A DNA stretch of 64,000 nucleotides from Nilaparvata lugens (Eukaryota; Arthropoda; Insecta; Hemiptera; Delphacidae). The translations under genes were made by a program, and so were the position numbers. Where the stretch lies: positions 29,953,981 through 30,017,980 of the forward strand of contig NC_052511.1 of assembly GCF_014356525.2 (NCBI RefSeq), given 5' to 3'. Below are positions 30,073 to 42,936 of this stretch, piece by piece. The notes under the pieces are model-generated. The model was given only the letters and a program-made list of their open reading frames with translations. It ran no database searches and was not told the origin of the DNA. Every line of letters begins with the position of its first letter. The first letter of the stretch is position 1.

Positions 30073-33000
30073 GAATCTTGGGAGAGATGTAAGGAGAAAT
30101 CTTACTAGAATGAATGATAAAGGAGAAGTATTAGTGTTACTATAAAGTGGTTTGGAACTGATAAGACAACTAGACATAAAACGCAGGAAGATTGTATTCT
30201 GAAACGCGCGGGAACTTTGGAATAATATCGGAAACAACTGTGTAAGTGATGGGTGACCAGAAATGGCGGGTTTATTATAAAGAATGGGAAACCCAAGTAG
30301 ATACCATTATAATCTAGAATTCCACACGCCTGTTTCTTAGAAATAGGAATGAGAAATGCTTCTGTTGGTGAAATAGTGGAATGAGATGGAAGAAGAGGGT
30401 AGAGACTGGATTGGTGGAGAGATAAATATATTTGGAATAGAAGAATGAAGCGAGTCTGAGGGTAGAGCGCGGAGATATGGAAAGACAAAACTACAGTAGA
30501 CCAAGATTTATACATTTAGTAGCATTTTATAAGCAACGTTTTCCCTGTTCTCACCATCCCTCATCCCTCACACCAATCCCTTTCCCTTTTTTCTCCGTGA
30601 TCTTGCCTTGGCTGCTTTTGAAAAACTTATTTCATACCTTCATAAATAATATTCCGAGATCCTCTTCTTCCCCCAGTTTTCCTTTTTTTTTGAAGCTTAT
30701 ACCCGAACCTTATTCTCGGTTCCTACAAGGCGGACGTAGTTCATTATTTTTATTACATTTTAAATGTCCAGTCCCCAGCTACGAGATTAAAACTCGCCTG
30801 AAAATCCAATGTTTTGTTCTCACAAGGGCACTAACGATTTAGGCCTTCGAACGGAACAGGTAATCCCTTGGAAAAGTGATGTTATATGTCTACTATGCGC
30901 TAATGAATGTTTTGTAGAATGCTGAACAAGATTTCAACCAGTTTCCATACCTCACTTCCCATCAATCAATGAATTAACACTATTATAAGGATAGATATAT
31001 GTACGATTTGAAATGTTGGTGAGATCTCACAGTTAGTTGCATTTCCTGATCTAACAATGCGAATGAGAGAATGAAGAGCTTTACAGGTGGGTCCTCAAAC
31101 ACTAGATGAGTAATATTATCAATACATTGAATGAGTCTTCTAACAGAAAGAATGAATAAGGTTATTGGGTAAATCCTTCAATAGAAAGGAACAAAAAAAT
31201 CCTTCGATAGAAGGAAAGAAAGGGCTTTGAGGATCTTCATTTTTGTCTCCATATAACAGCCGGAAATACGTCTACAGGAGATGATTCATCCATCTTGACC
31301 ATACTTTTTTCTAAATGAATAAGTGTGAATGAATGGAATTTCAAATTGGGAGAATCACCGCACTTATCACAGTGAAAGACTTCATCCTAGTTGAAATAAA
31401 TGTCAACAGGAGTCTATGAATATTCAATAAGAGGAGATCATCTTTGATGAACCCTTGTCATGGAAAAAGATTGCTAGATTGAAAAAATAGCTATTTTTTC
31501 TCTATGCCTCCATGTTGTCAACATCTTACAATATTATAATTCGTTTGAAAGATTTGGTAAGCATCTACGAGAGCATCTCGTAGATGGGAGATTCGAAACA
31601 TGAATAATCTGATCAGGAGAAGAGCAAAATCATCAGCAAGTGTTGAAAACAAGATACAAGTCCAACTATGCTTTAGCTATGAAACTTTGCTGTTGTCATG
31701 TAATTATGAAAAGAAAACTAAGAGAATGATGAAAATGAGGTGTAGAAACAATTTGACCAAACTACTAACTAGAAACCAGAGGTGACCAAACCCCAAGCAC
31801 ATCTAGAAACAATTCAGATTTCAGCGAAAATGTCATCACTATGGTCATTTTAACTGCTGACCTTTTTTGGGACCCCCCTCTCAAAAGATATGATTTTGAG
31901 TTTCCCCAAGAATTTCAATTCAAGGTCGCAGTCTGCGTACAAATCCCAACACATCACAAAAGAGAATAACATACAAAACAGTTATTGTTTGAAAAGTTCA
32001 ATGTTGTGCACTTCACAACTCTTCATCAAAACACAACAGAAGATAGAGTAAATCTTGAGCTCTTGAGCAGCAGACAACGGAAACAAAAGAGTTAGTTGAT
32101 TACCTCGTAAGTGAACTCATCTTTTGTTGTTCACCGTGTGAATAAAACGCAAAACAAAAGTGAACTTTCAAAAGAAAACGCATTACAGAGCGTGGCTCAC
32201 CAAAAATACAACTTGCAAGTTTATCTGCTGAAGTACCTCCTCACAACCACTGCACACGAAAGAATTACTCCGTATTTATGAGCAGATCATACAACAGAAG
32301 TTGGGCTAACGCTAACCCACAGGACAACATGGGCCAAGTTTACGGCAGCTTCCACTTTTGTTCGTTTAATGAACTTCTTTCTTTTTTTTCTTGAACTTCT
32401 TTACCATTTTCTTCCCTCAAATCTTTTTACTAGCGATGCTATCGACTTGGAAGTTTTTCGCCGTCTATTCGTCAGAGGGCGCTGGGAAGAGTTTTCACAT
32501 CGTAAATTAACAAAAGTCGAAAGATCTCAGACTCAGTTTTCGCCTTAATAATGTAGTCCACACCCTCGCGAAGCAGTTCTCCCTCACACACTCTCTTACT
32601 CTCTCATTTTGTACCTTTACATCTTCCTCTCTCACTGTGTTCCTATCTCCTCTCATTTACTCTCGTGTTCAAGACCGGTGTTGGCAATGTTAATGTGTAT
32701 TGTTATTGAGTTATGCCAAAGGATAATAAATTATTCAAGTTGTCTGACAAGCAGCTTGCAACTGACAATCTTGACGTTGCTTTTTGGACTCTGACTTGGC
32801 TGGATGTCAGTACAGAAGGGTTTTTTCTCTCAGCAGCTGCAATGTTTGAATGATGGAGAATTGTTTCTAAGATTCTCAGGCTATTGCTCCTAGAACTCAC
32901 AGATCACATATCCAGCTGTTCAAAGGACAAGAAAAGAAATCACATCATGAAGTTAAACTATTGATTGTTTGAATGTTGTAAAATAACAAATAAATTGAAT

Positions 33001-36000
33001 GTAATCCATGCCTATCCGTTTGGTATTTCCCACTCATGAGAGGTTATTGATATATTGTGTCTCAATATACCAGAGAGAAATTCCAGTATTTTTCGAGATA
33101 TCAGAGAAACCTTATTATAGTATCACAGGCATTCTCTTATGACATAGATTCAGGATTTTTTGATTCAGGAGTCTACTTAAAATAGAACTGCACGCTATAT
33201 ACTCATTATCATCTCTCAATTTTACCCGCGCAGGGTGTTATAAACAACCCAGTGTTCTGAATCTCATGTTTTTGATTTGATGGTTAGCTAATCAGCACTT
33301 TGTCTCAATATCTTCAAGCAATAATATATTGAATAGGAGGATTAAGCACTACTTGTGATTTTTTATGATTTGCTTGATTATACAGCTATGTAAAACTTAT
33401 CAGGGGTTATCACCCCATGCTAGCTCAAATCTAAATATGATGGTAATTTACACATCAGGCATTAATGTACTGCAGATGTAGCGAATCCTTCAATTTATTA
33501 TTCTCATTTAGTTTGTAGAAATAATTTATATATTATATTGATTTATTACTATAATTATTAACGAAAAGTTTTCTCGTGAGAGTTTTAAAATCATGCATAC
33601 AACTATACGAAGACTTATAGAAGTAAAATTTATGAGGTAATATATTTTCATTTATATTGACAGTCATACCTTAATTGAATAAACAATAATAAGAATAGTC
33701 TATAAAATCTGTAAGGGTCTAAAGATTGCTTGTTCTGTACAGTTAGTCCTGGAAGCCAAATCATATACACTTCGCAACTGTGCGGAGTTGAAGAAGGTTG
33801 AAGTTATTTGGTACATCCAAATGACAGAGAAGGATAGCAATGGTAATCAAATACTTATTTAAAAACGTGAATCTGACAATAGGTCTGAATAGAATGTTTC
33901 CCCCGAGGCTGATGGATGATCAAATGACAAAGTCTGCTTCTGTTCAGCAGATGTATCGCTGAACAACAAAGCTACAAGACAAATCAAAATATATATGGAC
34001 AGTATACAAAATAGTCTCATACATACATAATAATGACAGAATAGAATAAAAATGCATTACTTGTTAGACCTTCTCTCTTTCAAGGGCCTTTTGCATTGAC
34101 TCTAAGCAGTTTTGGTCTAACTCTTATGCGCAGAGTTAGAATGAAACTTTCATTCAACGCATAAACTGTTAGACCAAACAGTGCTTCGTTCAGAGCCACC
34201 CACATTTTTCCTGTAGGGAAAAAGTAAATATCGTTAATCATCATTTATTTCAACTTTGAGTTATAAAAACATACAAAATGTTCTACATTTTGTAAATGAA
34301 AGAAAATAAGTATAGGTCGGTATACATTCAGTGCTTTGTCGTTTGAAAATTCATACTGAACAATTAAGTCGAAACATTGCCTTTTCCATTATTTGTTCTT
34401 CCAGATTCTATTTAGAGCTCGATACTGTCATACATGTTGAGAAAAAATGGTTCCTATCATCCAACATCATAATATAATACCAGCTAGTTGATTCTGTAAT
34501 ATTAATTTATAAATTCATTAATATTACTTAATACTGTATGGACAGAATCACCATGGAAAAAAGATAGCATTGTTTATACATTCGATTGATTATTACGTCT
34601 ATATCTGTAATACTGGAAACCTCAAGAGGAAGATGATGAATGAAACCTTTACAATTGAATCCTACTAAGAAAAACCAATTTTTTGAAACCTCTAAATTAA
34701 ATGATGTCATAAGAGATGAGTATTGATACAGAGTAGTGGATATGAGTCCTTTAGTTAGAAGTATCAAATGAGGCTGGTGGACTAGTTCATAGGACTTTGC
34801 AATTATAAGCAACAATACATTAGAAAAATGACTTTCTAGTATAATTATAAATGACTTTCTCCCCCAATATCACAATATCCTTCTTTCATGTACTTCATTA
34901 AAATAAAATAATAATCCAGTGTTGTGAATCATTAGATGGATTTCATTTCGAAATTGAACAGATGAGGACAAATACAATAGTATTGTTTTATTGCTGTATC
35001 CTACATTATGAGACAAATAACAAAAATGAACAACAATTTTTATAATCAATCAAACTGAAACCCGTTCGGACTCGAGAGAAACATGATGAGAAAACAGGAC
35101 AAATCGGGTGTTCAATACAATTTCGCAGAAAGGATATGAACAATATGAGCGCGCGACAAAAATCGTCGTAGCTGTTTATTGTCGAAATGAAGCGACGACG
35201 CAGCGCTGTTCGTCTGGTGATATTGGCGTCTCCAAGTGTAAATAGTCACGTAGCGTGAATAAAGAAGGTCTTATCTGTGCGAAAGCAGCTACTGCAGTTT
35301 TGTCTTGTGCTCGCTAGAGGGCGATCTACTTACAGGGAATCTGCCGCACCAAGAAGCAATACTCTAACACGATTGATAGGACGGAATAAAAAGCGACAAG
35401 AGACGACTACCCAACCGACAATGGGAGAACGGCGAGGCGTAAAAATAGGAGAACAGAAGAAACAATAAATAAAAATACAATCCATACCGTACCCGCGATT
35501 ACGCATTGCAAGAGGGAGGAAGGAAACCAGCCCACGAGAATAGAAAACTGGTCCCCCAGATGATGCTGCTTCCCGCAAGGCGAGAGGGACTAGGAGGAAA
35601 AATAAAAATCCAGGAGGAAAAAATCGCTGAGAGAAAATTTCACCAGCAGATCGCTTCTACGGCTCGCAGATTTCTATCGATGCAGCTGTTTTTTTCGTCT
35701 TATTCCTGCCGATAGCCACTGGAACTTTAACGCTAAAAGCAGTACGTGTCCTGCACAATAATATTTCGGCCGAATCAATGTGAAAGCTTATTCTAGTTCC
35801 AATCTCACCCATACACATGATATATTACATGCATTCCCATGTCAATATATTTATTCTTATTACGCAAATAGCAGTCATATTAATAAATTTGGGGATGAAG
35901 AAATTGAATTTTCAGAACACAACTAACAATTGATAGAGATAGACATTATCAAAAAGATGATAAATGAATTGCTTTCTTTTAAACGAAGATGACGATTCAT

Positions 36001-36354
36001 GAAAACGTGCTCTCATTCAGACCATAAAAAACATAACCCTAGATTACAACCGTGTTTTGATATGCCTGTTTTAATACCTATACGTAAATTTTACGTACAA
36101 GTCTTACTTTTTTTTCTTTGGGCTAGTAAACTTCTATAAAGGAAATTCCTGCTAAAAATAATCTCTTTGATATATTTATCGAATATATTTATGCTCAAAA
36201 CATGGTTCCAGGGTAGAATTGGGTTTAGATTTATAAATTTTTATAGTTCTGATCTTGACTGTGAAGCCAAAAAACCTTCTGTCAATATTATAAGAGGCAA
36301 TATTCAGTGGATGAAATGAGACACAATAATATTGATCATTAATATAATTTTCAC
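30073..36354. other. Long non-coding stretch
   Basis: No gene I can support in 6.3 kb. About 30073-30480 is purine-rich, like the stretch after the first family R copy. A foldback lies at 34111-34182. Blocks at 32280-32700 and 35040-35740 are richer in CG and in CT-rich runs and could be regulatory or exon-like, but no open frame or known motif supports a gene. Confidence 0.45.
34111..34182. repeat. Imperfect foldback of about 20-bp arms
   Basis: TTTGGTCTAACTCTTATGCG on the left pairs with CGCATAAACTGTTAGACCAAA on the right around a 30-bp loop, which itself contains TGAAACTTTCA. MITE-sized, no duplication recognised. Confidence 0.45.
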
Positions 36355-36774
36355 ATATAATATTGATTTTCACACTTAGTTTTCCACACAAAATGGTCTT
36401 TACCATCTAAAGTTTCAACCGTCGGTTGTACAATAAGAGAGTGCTGGACTTCCAAATTAGCAGTTTCATCAACATTATTATTCATTTTTAGTGGACCCCT
36501 ATTTCTACTCAACACCCCCCTATCACTGGATGTTTTCGATGTTGCAGGATGAGAAGATTTCTTCCTTTCCTTACAATTTGATAATTTCGAAGTAGAATGG
36601 CTCAGTGATTTCCATTTCCTTCCTTTTCTTATTAGTCAATGATTTCGTTGTAGAAGGCTCTGGTGTAATGTCTATTCCCATTCTTTTCTCCTCGTTTTGA
36701 ATAGCTCTATCTTCGATATTCAAATCTCCAATATCATTCAATATGAATGAATCGAGCAAATTCTGCCGACTCAA
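36355..36774 (-). pseudogene. Coding-like minus-strand segment of unknown origin
   Basis: Two minus frames that meet near 36575 together read as low-complexity but protein-like sequence rich in Lys, Ser and Glu (KSLTNKKRKEMEITEP, then KTSSDRGVLSRNRGPLK and VETLDGKDHF). It ends at the point where LINE-J coding starts on the other strand, so it may be an older element or host exon into which LINE-J inserted, or LINE-J's own 5' region read backwards. No family recognised. Confidence 0.25.
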
Positions 36775-37566
36775 CGCCGGTCAAGGTAAGAGTGGATAAT
36801 CCTAATGACAATACTTCTGTGAATAGAGATGTGCTGGACCTTGTTACTGTAAAACGTATGTTGAATGCTCTAAAAACTGAAATTCTATCTGGTGTGTTAG
36901 AGGGGCAACGCAAACTGGAGAGTGAATTGAGCAACTTTCGAAAATCCTGCGATAAGAAACTTGATGCATTTTCTGAACTGTTATCCAAACAAGAAGCCAT
37001 CATTACATCACAACGGGGAGAGATCGATGCGTTGAAGAAGGAAAACACAATTTTGACTAAAAAGTGTAATTCTCTTTCGATGCGTATGGACGATAGTGAA
37101 CAATATAGTAGATTGAATACGGTTGAGATATACGGGGTTCCAGAAACCAATGATGAAAACGTGGAGAGTATTGTGAAAAACATTGGGAAAGCTATGGGTT
37201 TGGACTTATCAGATAATTGTATAAATATATGTCATAGGTTGCCTAAGAGAAATAACCGCCCTACATCAGGTATAATATGTAAGTTTGTGAAGAGAACTGA
37301 TACATTCAAGTTTCTTGAAGCACGAAAAGGATTGAAGGAACTTTCCATTCGTCAATTGGGCTTCGATTCGAATTCGCCGATTTACGTGAACCAATCTCTG
37401 ACTGCGTAGGAAATTATTTGGACTGGCTAGAAAACATAAACAGGATGGGTTGGTGAAGCATCTGTGGATAGATAGAGCCTGTCGTGTCAAAGCTAGGAAA
37501 GTGGATGGCGGTGAGGTGTTTGTTCTGAGAGAAGAGAATGACTTATTGCATTTGGTCAATAACTGA
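36747..37566 (+). pseudogene. LINE-J ORF1: coiled coil plus FP25K-like domain, frameshifted
   Basis: RNA-binding ORF1-type protein. From ATG 36747, residues about 30-115 form a Glu/Lys/Leu-rich coiled coil (EGQRKLESELSNFRK, QRGEIDALKKENTI). A domain like the C-terminal half of baculovirus FP25K and many insect LINE ORF1 proteins follows: TVEIYGVPET, NICHRLPKRNN, GIICKFVKRTDTFKFLEARK, PIYVNQSLT. The frame stops at 37409. A shift of one base near there restores a tail (KLFGLARKHKQ, then VFVLREENDLLHLVNN) to a stop at 37564-37566. Confidence 0.75.
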
Positions 37567-38684
37567 TTTACTTAGTACTCTATCGCATTGCATGCATTGA
37601 CTGTCGTTTTTATTTGAACCGGAGTAAATCGAAGTTGAACTGTTTTTGTTTATATTTATTGGTATTCTTCTGCTATTTTTTCTTTTGTTATTGTTAGTTT
37701 TTTATGTTGCAACAATTGATGGCTCTCCACTGTTTGTGAGATGAATGTCAGATTGAGACAGGGTGAATGGGAATTAGAAACGATTGTACGATAGTATTAT
37801 CAATAGCTATGTTAGATAATTAACTTGGGGTTGTTGGGGATGTCAATGTGTGTGGCAGATTGTAAATGATATTTGAAATTGAGATTGAGTATGGGATATT
37901 ATTTATTATGATAATAATGATCTTATATAATGATAAGAGTATGAAAGATGAAGCGTGAGTCGATTAAGTTAGTTGGAAACTTGTAATTATCAAGCCAGCT
38001 TATTACAGTGAATATCTATTGCTTTGACTGCGACTCTGCTGTTTGGCTGTTCGGTATCAATATTGTTGTTATTGATGGATGTGATCTCGGGCTCAGTAAT
38101 GATTTTGACACTATTATTTTGCTTGACTGAACTGAAGGTTCGCTCTCACTTATCTTTGCTCTCTCACTTATCTCTCGATTTGATAGCTGCATACTTCATT
38201 ATATACGGTATTTATAGTTTTCCTTAGATTATATTATTCTATAGTTTTCGCGTACCTACAGCGATATTTTCTTCTCTTTCTCGTAAAAATCATTGATTTT
38301 GAATGACTGTCATCAGTTTGTTTGTTTTTATTTTATTATTTTTTTTATGATATTTTGTATGAATGTGAGTGTGTTGAGCTGCTCGATTGTTGCAATACTA
38401 TGGTATCTGGCACTGTCCTATTGAATAATGAAATTTGTTTATCACTCTGTTTCCACTAAGTCTTATGTTAAGAAGTTAATGTTATATTGCAGTATTCTCA
38501 AAATTGAACAAACATTATATTATCAATAGGAGTATAATATTATGTTGGGCGTGAGCTTGGAAGTTTTTTTTAAGATTTTGTTTAGGAGTTAATAATTTTA
38601 TTCTTATTAGTTTTCTTTTTGGTTGATTGTAATCAGTCACAGACTTTGTTTTTCTCTTTTATTTTCTATTGATTGTGTCTCATT
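37567..38684. other. Spacer between LINE-J ORF1 and ORF2
   Basis: About 1.1 kb of T-rich sequence without supported ORFs. Unusually long for Jockey-type elements, so it may contain an unrecognised insertion or be a long intercistronic region. Confidence 0.4.
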
Positions 38685-39299
38685 ATGAATCAGGAGGTTT
38701 CCGTGTATTATCAAAATGTTCGAGGACTGCGAACAATGGTGGATTCTTTTTATTTATCTATAGTGAATTGTAGTTATGATATTATAATGCTTTCTGAGAC
38801 CTGGTTGCATGAAGGTTTGAGGGATAATGAGCTATTTGGCCAAGAGTACTCTGTATATAGGAAAGACAGACCTGATCGGAGGGGTGGTGGAGTCTTGATA
38901 GCAGTTAACAGAAGACTCAGGTCTGAACTTTGTACAAATTTGTCTTCTTATGACGGTGAGATTATATGGGTCAGAGTGTATTTTGGGGGTGTTGCTTATT
39001 TGTTCAATGTAGTTTATTTCGCTCCACCTGTTACTTCTCTTCATTATGCTTCCTATTTTGACTTTCTGGAAATACACCAGGGAGAAATAACTGGCAATGT
39101 TATGATTGCTGGAGACTTCAATCTTCCGGAGGTTCTTTCACACAAATATGACTTTGCTAATGGTAGTGTTAAGGCTCGTCAGTTGGGTAATTTTATGTCC
39201 TTTTTTGATCTTGATTCTTATAATGATGTTGTCAATATGAATGGTCGTACATTGGACTTAATACTGTCTAGCTATCTAGTCAGTGTGTCTCATGGTGAT
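38685..39299 (+). pseudogene. LINE-J ORF2, APE-like endonuclease part
   Basis: From ATG 38685 (an upstream in-frame TTG is ignored) the chain shows the exonuclease-endonuclease-phosphatase order: VYYQNVRGL, IIMLSETWL with the metal-binding Glu, RRGGGVLIAV, MIAGDFNLP and, near the break, GRTLDLILS. The frame ends because a 300-bp LINE tail is inserted after GGTGAT at 39294-39299. Coding resumes at 39606 with the residues expected next (DDILVEEDVFHPALE). Confidence 0.8.
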
Positions 39300-39599
39300 T
39301 GATTGATTGATTGAGTACTTTATTTATGTAGATTACAATATATACTGGCTTATACACTTATATATAATGGCTTACAATACAGCAAAATTATAGATGAAAT
39401 TACATAATATAGACTAAGAAAATAATTATTGAAAATTGTATATGATATGAAAAAGTAATTTGTAATATAATAACTATAGATAATTATATTGTTATGCATC
39501 TACATAAATTGGCGGAGCTTTGGACATATCAATGTCCATTCTTCGGAAAGAATATTGAAAATATCCTCCCTACTAACTCTCTACCAATGTGATGACCAA
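39300..39599 (-). mobile_element. 5'-truncated LINE 3' end inside LINE-J
   Basis: Flanked by GGTGAT (39294-39299 and 39600-39605). On the minus strand it ends in AATAAAGTACTCAATCAATCAATCA, that is a poly(A)-like signal plus a TCAA tetranucleotide tail, as in several LINE clades. No complete ORF in 300 bp. Removing it restores LINE-J coding across the join. Confidence 0.8.
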
Positions 39600-39605
39600 G
39601 GTGAT

Positions 39606-40953
39606 GACATACTTGTAGAGGAGGATGTATTTCATCCAGCGCTGGAGATAGGTTTCTCTTGTTTTCAGAGCCAATGCAAACTGGAAATGTAGTCAATGAT
39701 GAATATTTTTATGATTATCTACATGCTGATTATCCCAGTCTTTATTGTGATCTAAGGGACGCGAACTGGCAGAATTTATATAACTCAACGAACATAAATG
39801 AGGTTATTGATATTTTTTATAGCATATTTGTATCTGCTATTGATAAATTCGTGCCTAGGAAGAAAGTTAAAAAGAGGGAGAGCCAATACCCTCCTTGGTT
39901 TACAGCTAATATCATTCGTCTGATTAAGAGGGAAAACAGATGTGCTAGAAAGAGAAAGTACTCTCGATTTCATGATGATGAATTTAGAAAGTTGAGGTCA
40001 GATTTGAAGTTGATAATCACGAATGCATATAGTGACTATATCAATAGGTGCCAATTGCAAATGGATGGAAACATAAAAGGTTTCTGGAAATTTGTGAATT
40101 TCAAAAGGACAACCTGTTTCTCTGAAAAGGTAATGAAATGGGGGGATGCCACATATACAGGAATGAATGTACCCAATGAATTTGCTGATTTCTTTTCATC
40201 AGTTTACAGAGATGCTGATTCTGCAGGCATTGGAATTGATGATACTGCTACTGATAATTTGCATTACCCCTCTGTTAGTCTTGAAGATGTACTAAATGCA
40301 ATAAATAAATTGAGTCCATCGGGATCTGGGGGCCCTGATGGAGTACCAGCATTCATTATTAAGGGCTGCTCTAACATACTTGCTGAACCTTTAAAATTCC
40401 TTTTAAACCTCTCCCTTGAATCAAATATTTTTCCTGATAAGTGGAAGGTATCTAGAATTGTTCCAATCTTCAAGTCTGGTAATAGACATCTTGTCAATAA
40501 TTATCGTCCTATTTGTATATTGAACTGTTTTGTCAAAGTATTCGAAATGATTCTCTACAATCACATATTTAGTCATGTTCGGAATAGAATAAGTGACTTT
40601 CAGCATGGATTTGTTCAAGGTAAACCACCACCAACTTGGTTGAATTTACTCAGAGAGTCTCGTCGATTTTAGATGTTGGTGGTAGGGTTGATGTCGTTTA
40701 CACTGACCTGTCAAAGGCATTCAACTCCGTGAATCATTCCATGTTGTTGAAGAAACTATCCCTGTTTGGCTTTAGTATGTCCCTACTCTCCTTTTTCGAG
40801 ACTTACCTTGTTGGGAGAAGGCAGTATGTACAGATGCAGAATTACCGGTCACACTGTTTTGTGATTACTTCTAGGGTTCCTCAGGGATCGAGCTTGGGAC
40901 CATTGCTTTTTCTGTTATTCATTAATGATTTGCCTAATGTCATAAAACACTCT
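39606..40953 (+). pseudogene. LINE-J ORF2, reverse transcriptase N-terminal half
   Basis: Three frames succeed one another: the endonuclease end to about 39690, the linker and fingers 39659-40672, then 40636-40953. Visible blocks: PPWFTANIIRLIKREN, SPSGSGGPDGVPAFIIK, IVPIFKSGNRHLVNNYRPI (motif 1), FQHGFVQG, VYTDLSKAFNSVNH (motif A, catalytic Asp), VPQGSSLGPLLFLLFINDLP (motif B region). Frameshifts near 39655-39690 and 40620-40640. The frame is cut at 40953 by the left LTR; the next residues (SYVLLYADDV) lie at 57193 onward. Confidence 0.85.
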
Positions 40954-42924
40954 TGTGCCTGACCTTTTTGAAGATGATAAAGAAGATAATTTTGAATAAA
41001 ATTTAGAATTTAGAAATAGGCAGACACATCTAGAAAATACCTGAGTCTATACCTAATTCATGCAGGTGAACGGGCTAGAGTCAAGAAAACTTCAATTAAT
41101 CTTGCCATGCCTGATTTGATAGGTTTCTACTATAGAATAACACAACAATTTGAAATAATAGAAAAATACAAACAGCTTCAATAAACATTGGCAACTAAAA
41201 TCGAACAACAGAAACAACAATTTCATGTAACTTTGTTGACATTCTTCATCTGATTTGGGGGCGCATTACTATCCTTCGTTTAGATAGCAATACGTCACAA
41301 AACCAAACAATATCAGTCATAAAATAACAAATTAATTTCAACATGAAATTACTCAAGAAAGAAAAGCCCGTTGAACCCAAATTTCGTCGATAGTAACCCA
41401 TATAACCCATTTCATAATAATTTTGAATCCCCACTTTTGATTGACATTCTCGAATGAACCTTTGTTCCACTACACTGCACTTTCGTTGGTCTGTACGTTG
41501 TTTTATCGTCGGGGTTACAGTACCTTGTTTTTGGCGGTGAACTTTTACCGGTTGAATTTGGCTTGACGGCGACGTCCTCTTACGTCCCTAGACCTGTCGT
41601 CTGAACGGGTGTCTTGAAGTGGTGTTAAATAAAATTGCGGAACCAAAGTGGTGGTAGTACATGAAGTTGGTTTAGGGACACACATGAACCGCTGTAAATA
41701 AATGTATTACAGCATTAATTTCTAACTCTTCCTACAATTCATCAAAAGCTAAAACAGGAGTTATCTATTGATTACAATTAACTAAATTCTCTCATTCTAT
41801 TTGAATCCTCATTTTATATAGATTTTTATCTTTAAACTACTGATTCTTTGTATCAGAATTAATGGATCTTTCTCCACAAATAATTCAAAAGTTCTGTTAT
41901 AATTTAATAAATAAGCGTTTAGTTAAAAGCCTTAACGCCATGAGAAAACACAGTCAGAAAAATATAAAATTGAGTCTTAAACTCAATATGAACATAATCT
42001 TAAAAATTTCATTCCAATTTAAAGGCTATCTTCCTGACTTTCAGCAATACTCTTCGATAATATATCTCCAGAAACAATAACTCAAATGTAACGTAACTGA
42101 AAACTTTCTATACTTCTTTAGAAAAAAAATTTATAATTATCTTCCATCACTAATAAAATCAAAAGGATTATTCTCAATCAATATTATTAACTTGAAAGAT
42201 AACAGGCTTTGTTAATACAATACTCTTATGGAAGTTTCAATCAATTAAATTCCCTAAATTATATTTCAACCTTATTTTACATACCTTAGCAGTTATTTGA
42301 AGAAACAATTATTCATACATGATGAAGAAACACAATCAAACTTTTCAGGACATGGCACTACTAGAAAATTTAAACTTTAATAAAAATAAAACTAGCTCCT
42401 ACATTAACTAATGATATAAACTTGTAAACCTGCCCAAAAAGGGGGAACATACTGACTACATCTTTACTCTCGTAGTGCTCCTAGCAAAGTGTCCTCCAAA
42501 ACGTAATCTGGTCTCTCAGCTGGGGAATCCCCCCACTACTGTATTTAGAAACAGGTCTCCTATTGGGCGAAGGGAATCGATTTGACCAATCATCGCATGG
42601 CTTCTAGAGCCTTTGGACCAAATAGTAACTGCAAAATTGGTAGTTTGTTATAATTTCAATGCTTGCTGTTTTCCAACTTATCGCACTCTATGTTGCGACA
42701 GGAAGGCTAAGTTTTAGAGATAATTCCATAATCTACATTCCTCGACGACTCGGAGCCACAATTTTTAAATATCTATCATGGGAAACTCAAAGTCATGGTC
42801 GTTCATAATAGAGAGAGAAAATAATTTATTTTGCTAACTCACAATAATGGCTCTAGTCTATTGCGTATTAAATGTACTATTATAACTTGGGAAAAGGCCT
42901 GAATTAGAAATAGTGCTCGGCACA
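40954..42924 (-). repeat. LTR, left copy (3' LTR of the minus-strand element)
   Basis: About 1,971 bp, TGTGCC...GGCACA, matched along its length by 55213-57192. No long ORF. AT-rich, with a GC-richer part (about 41500-41640) containing GACGGCGACGTCCTCTTACG. Confidence 0.88.
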
Positions 42925-42936
42925 CTCCCCCTCCTT
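42925..42936 (-). other. Polypurine tract
   Basis: On the minus strand AAGGAGGGGGAG lies directly next to the LTR start, the expected site of plus-strand priming in LTR retrotransposons. It sets the orientation of the element. Confidence 0.65.

Noticed and set aside
35277..35715. Short ORFs of 60-82 aa in a CG-richer block
   Set aside because: They overlap on both strands in several frames with no recognisable domain. Base composition alone explains them.
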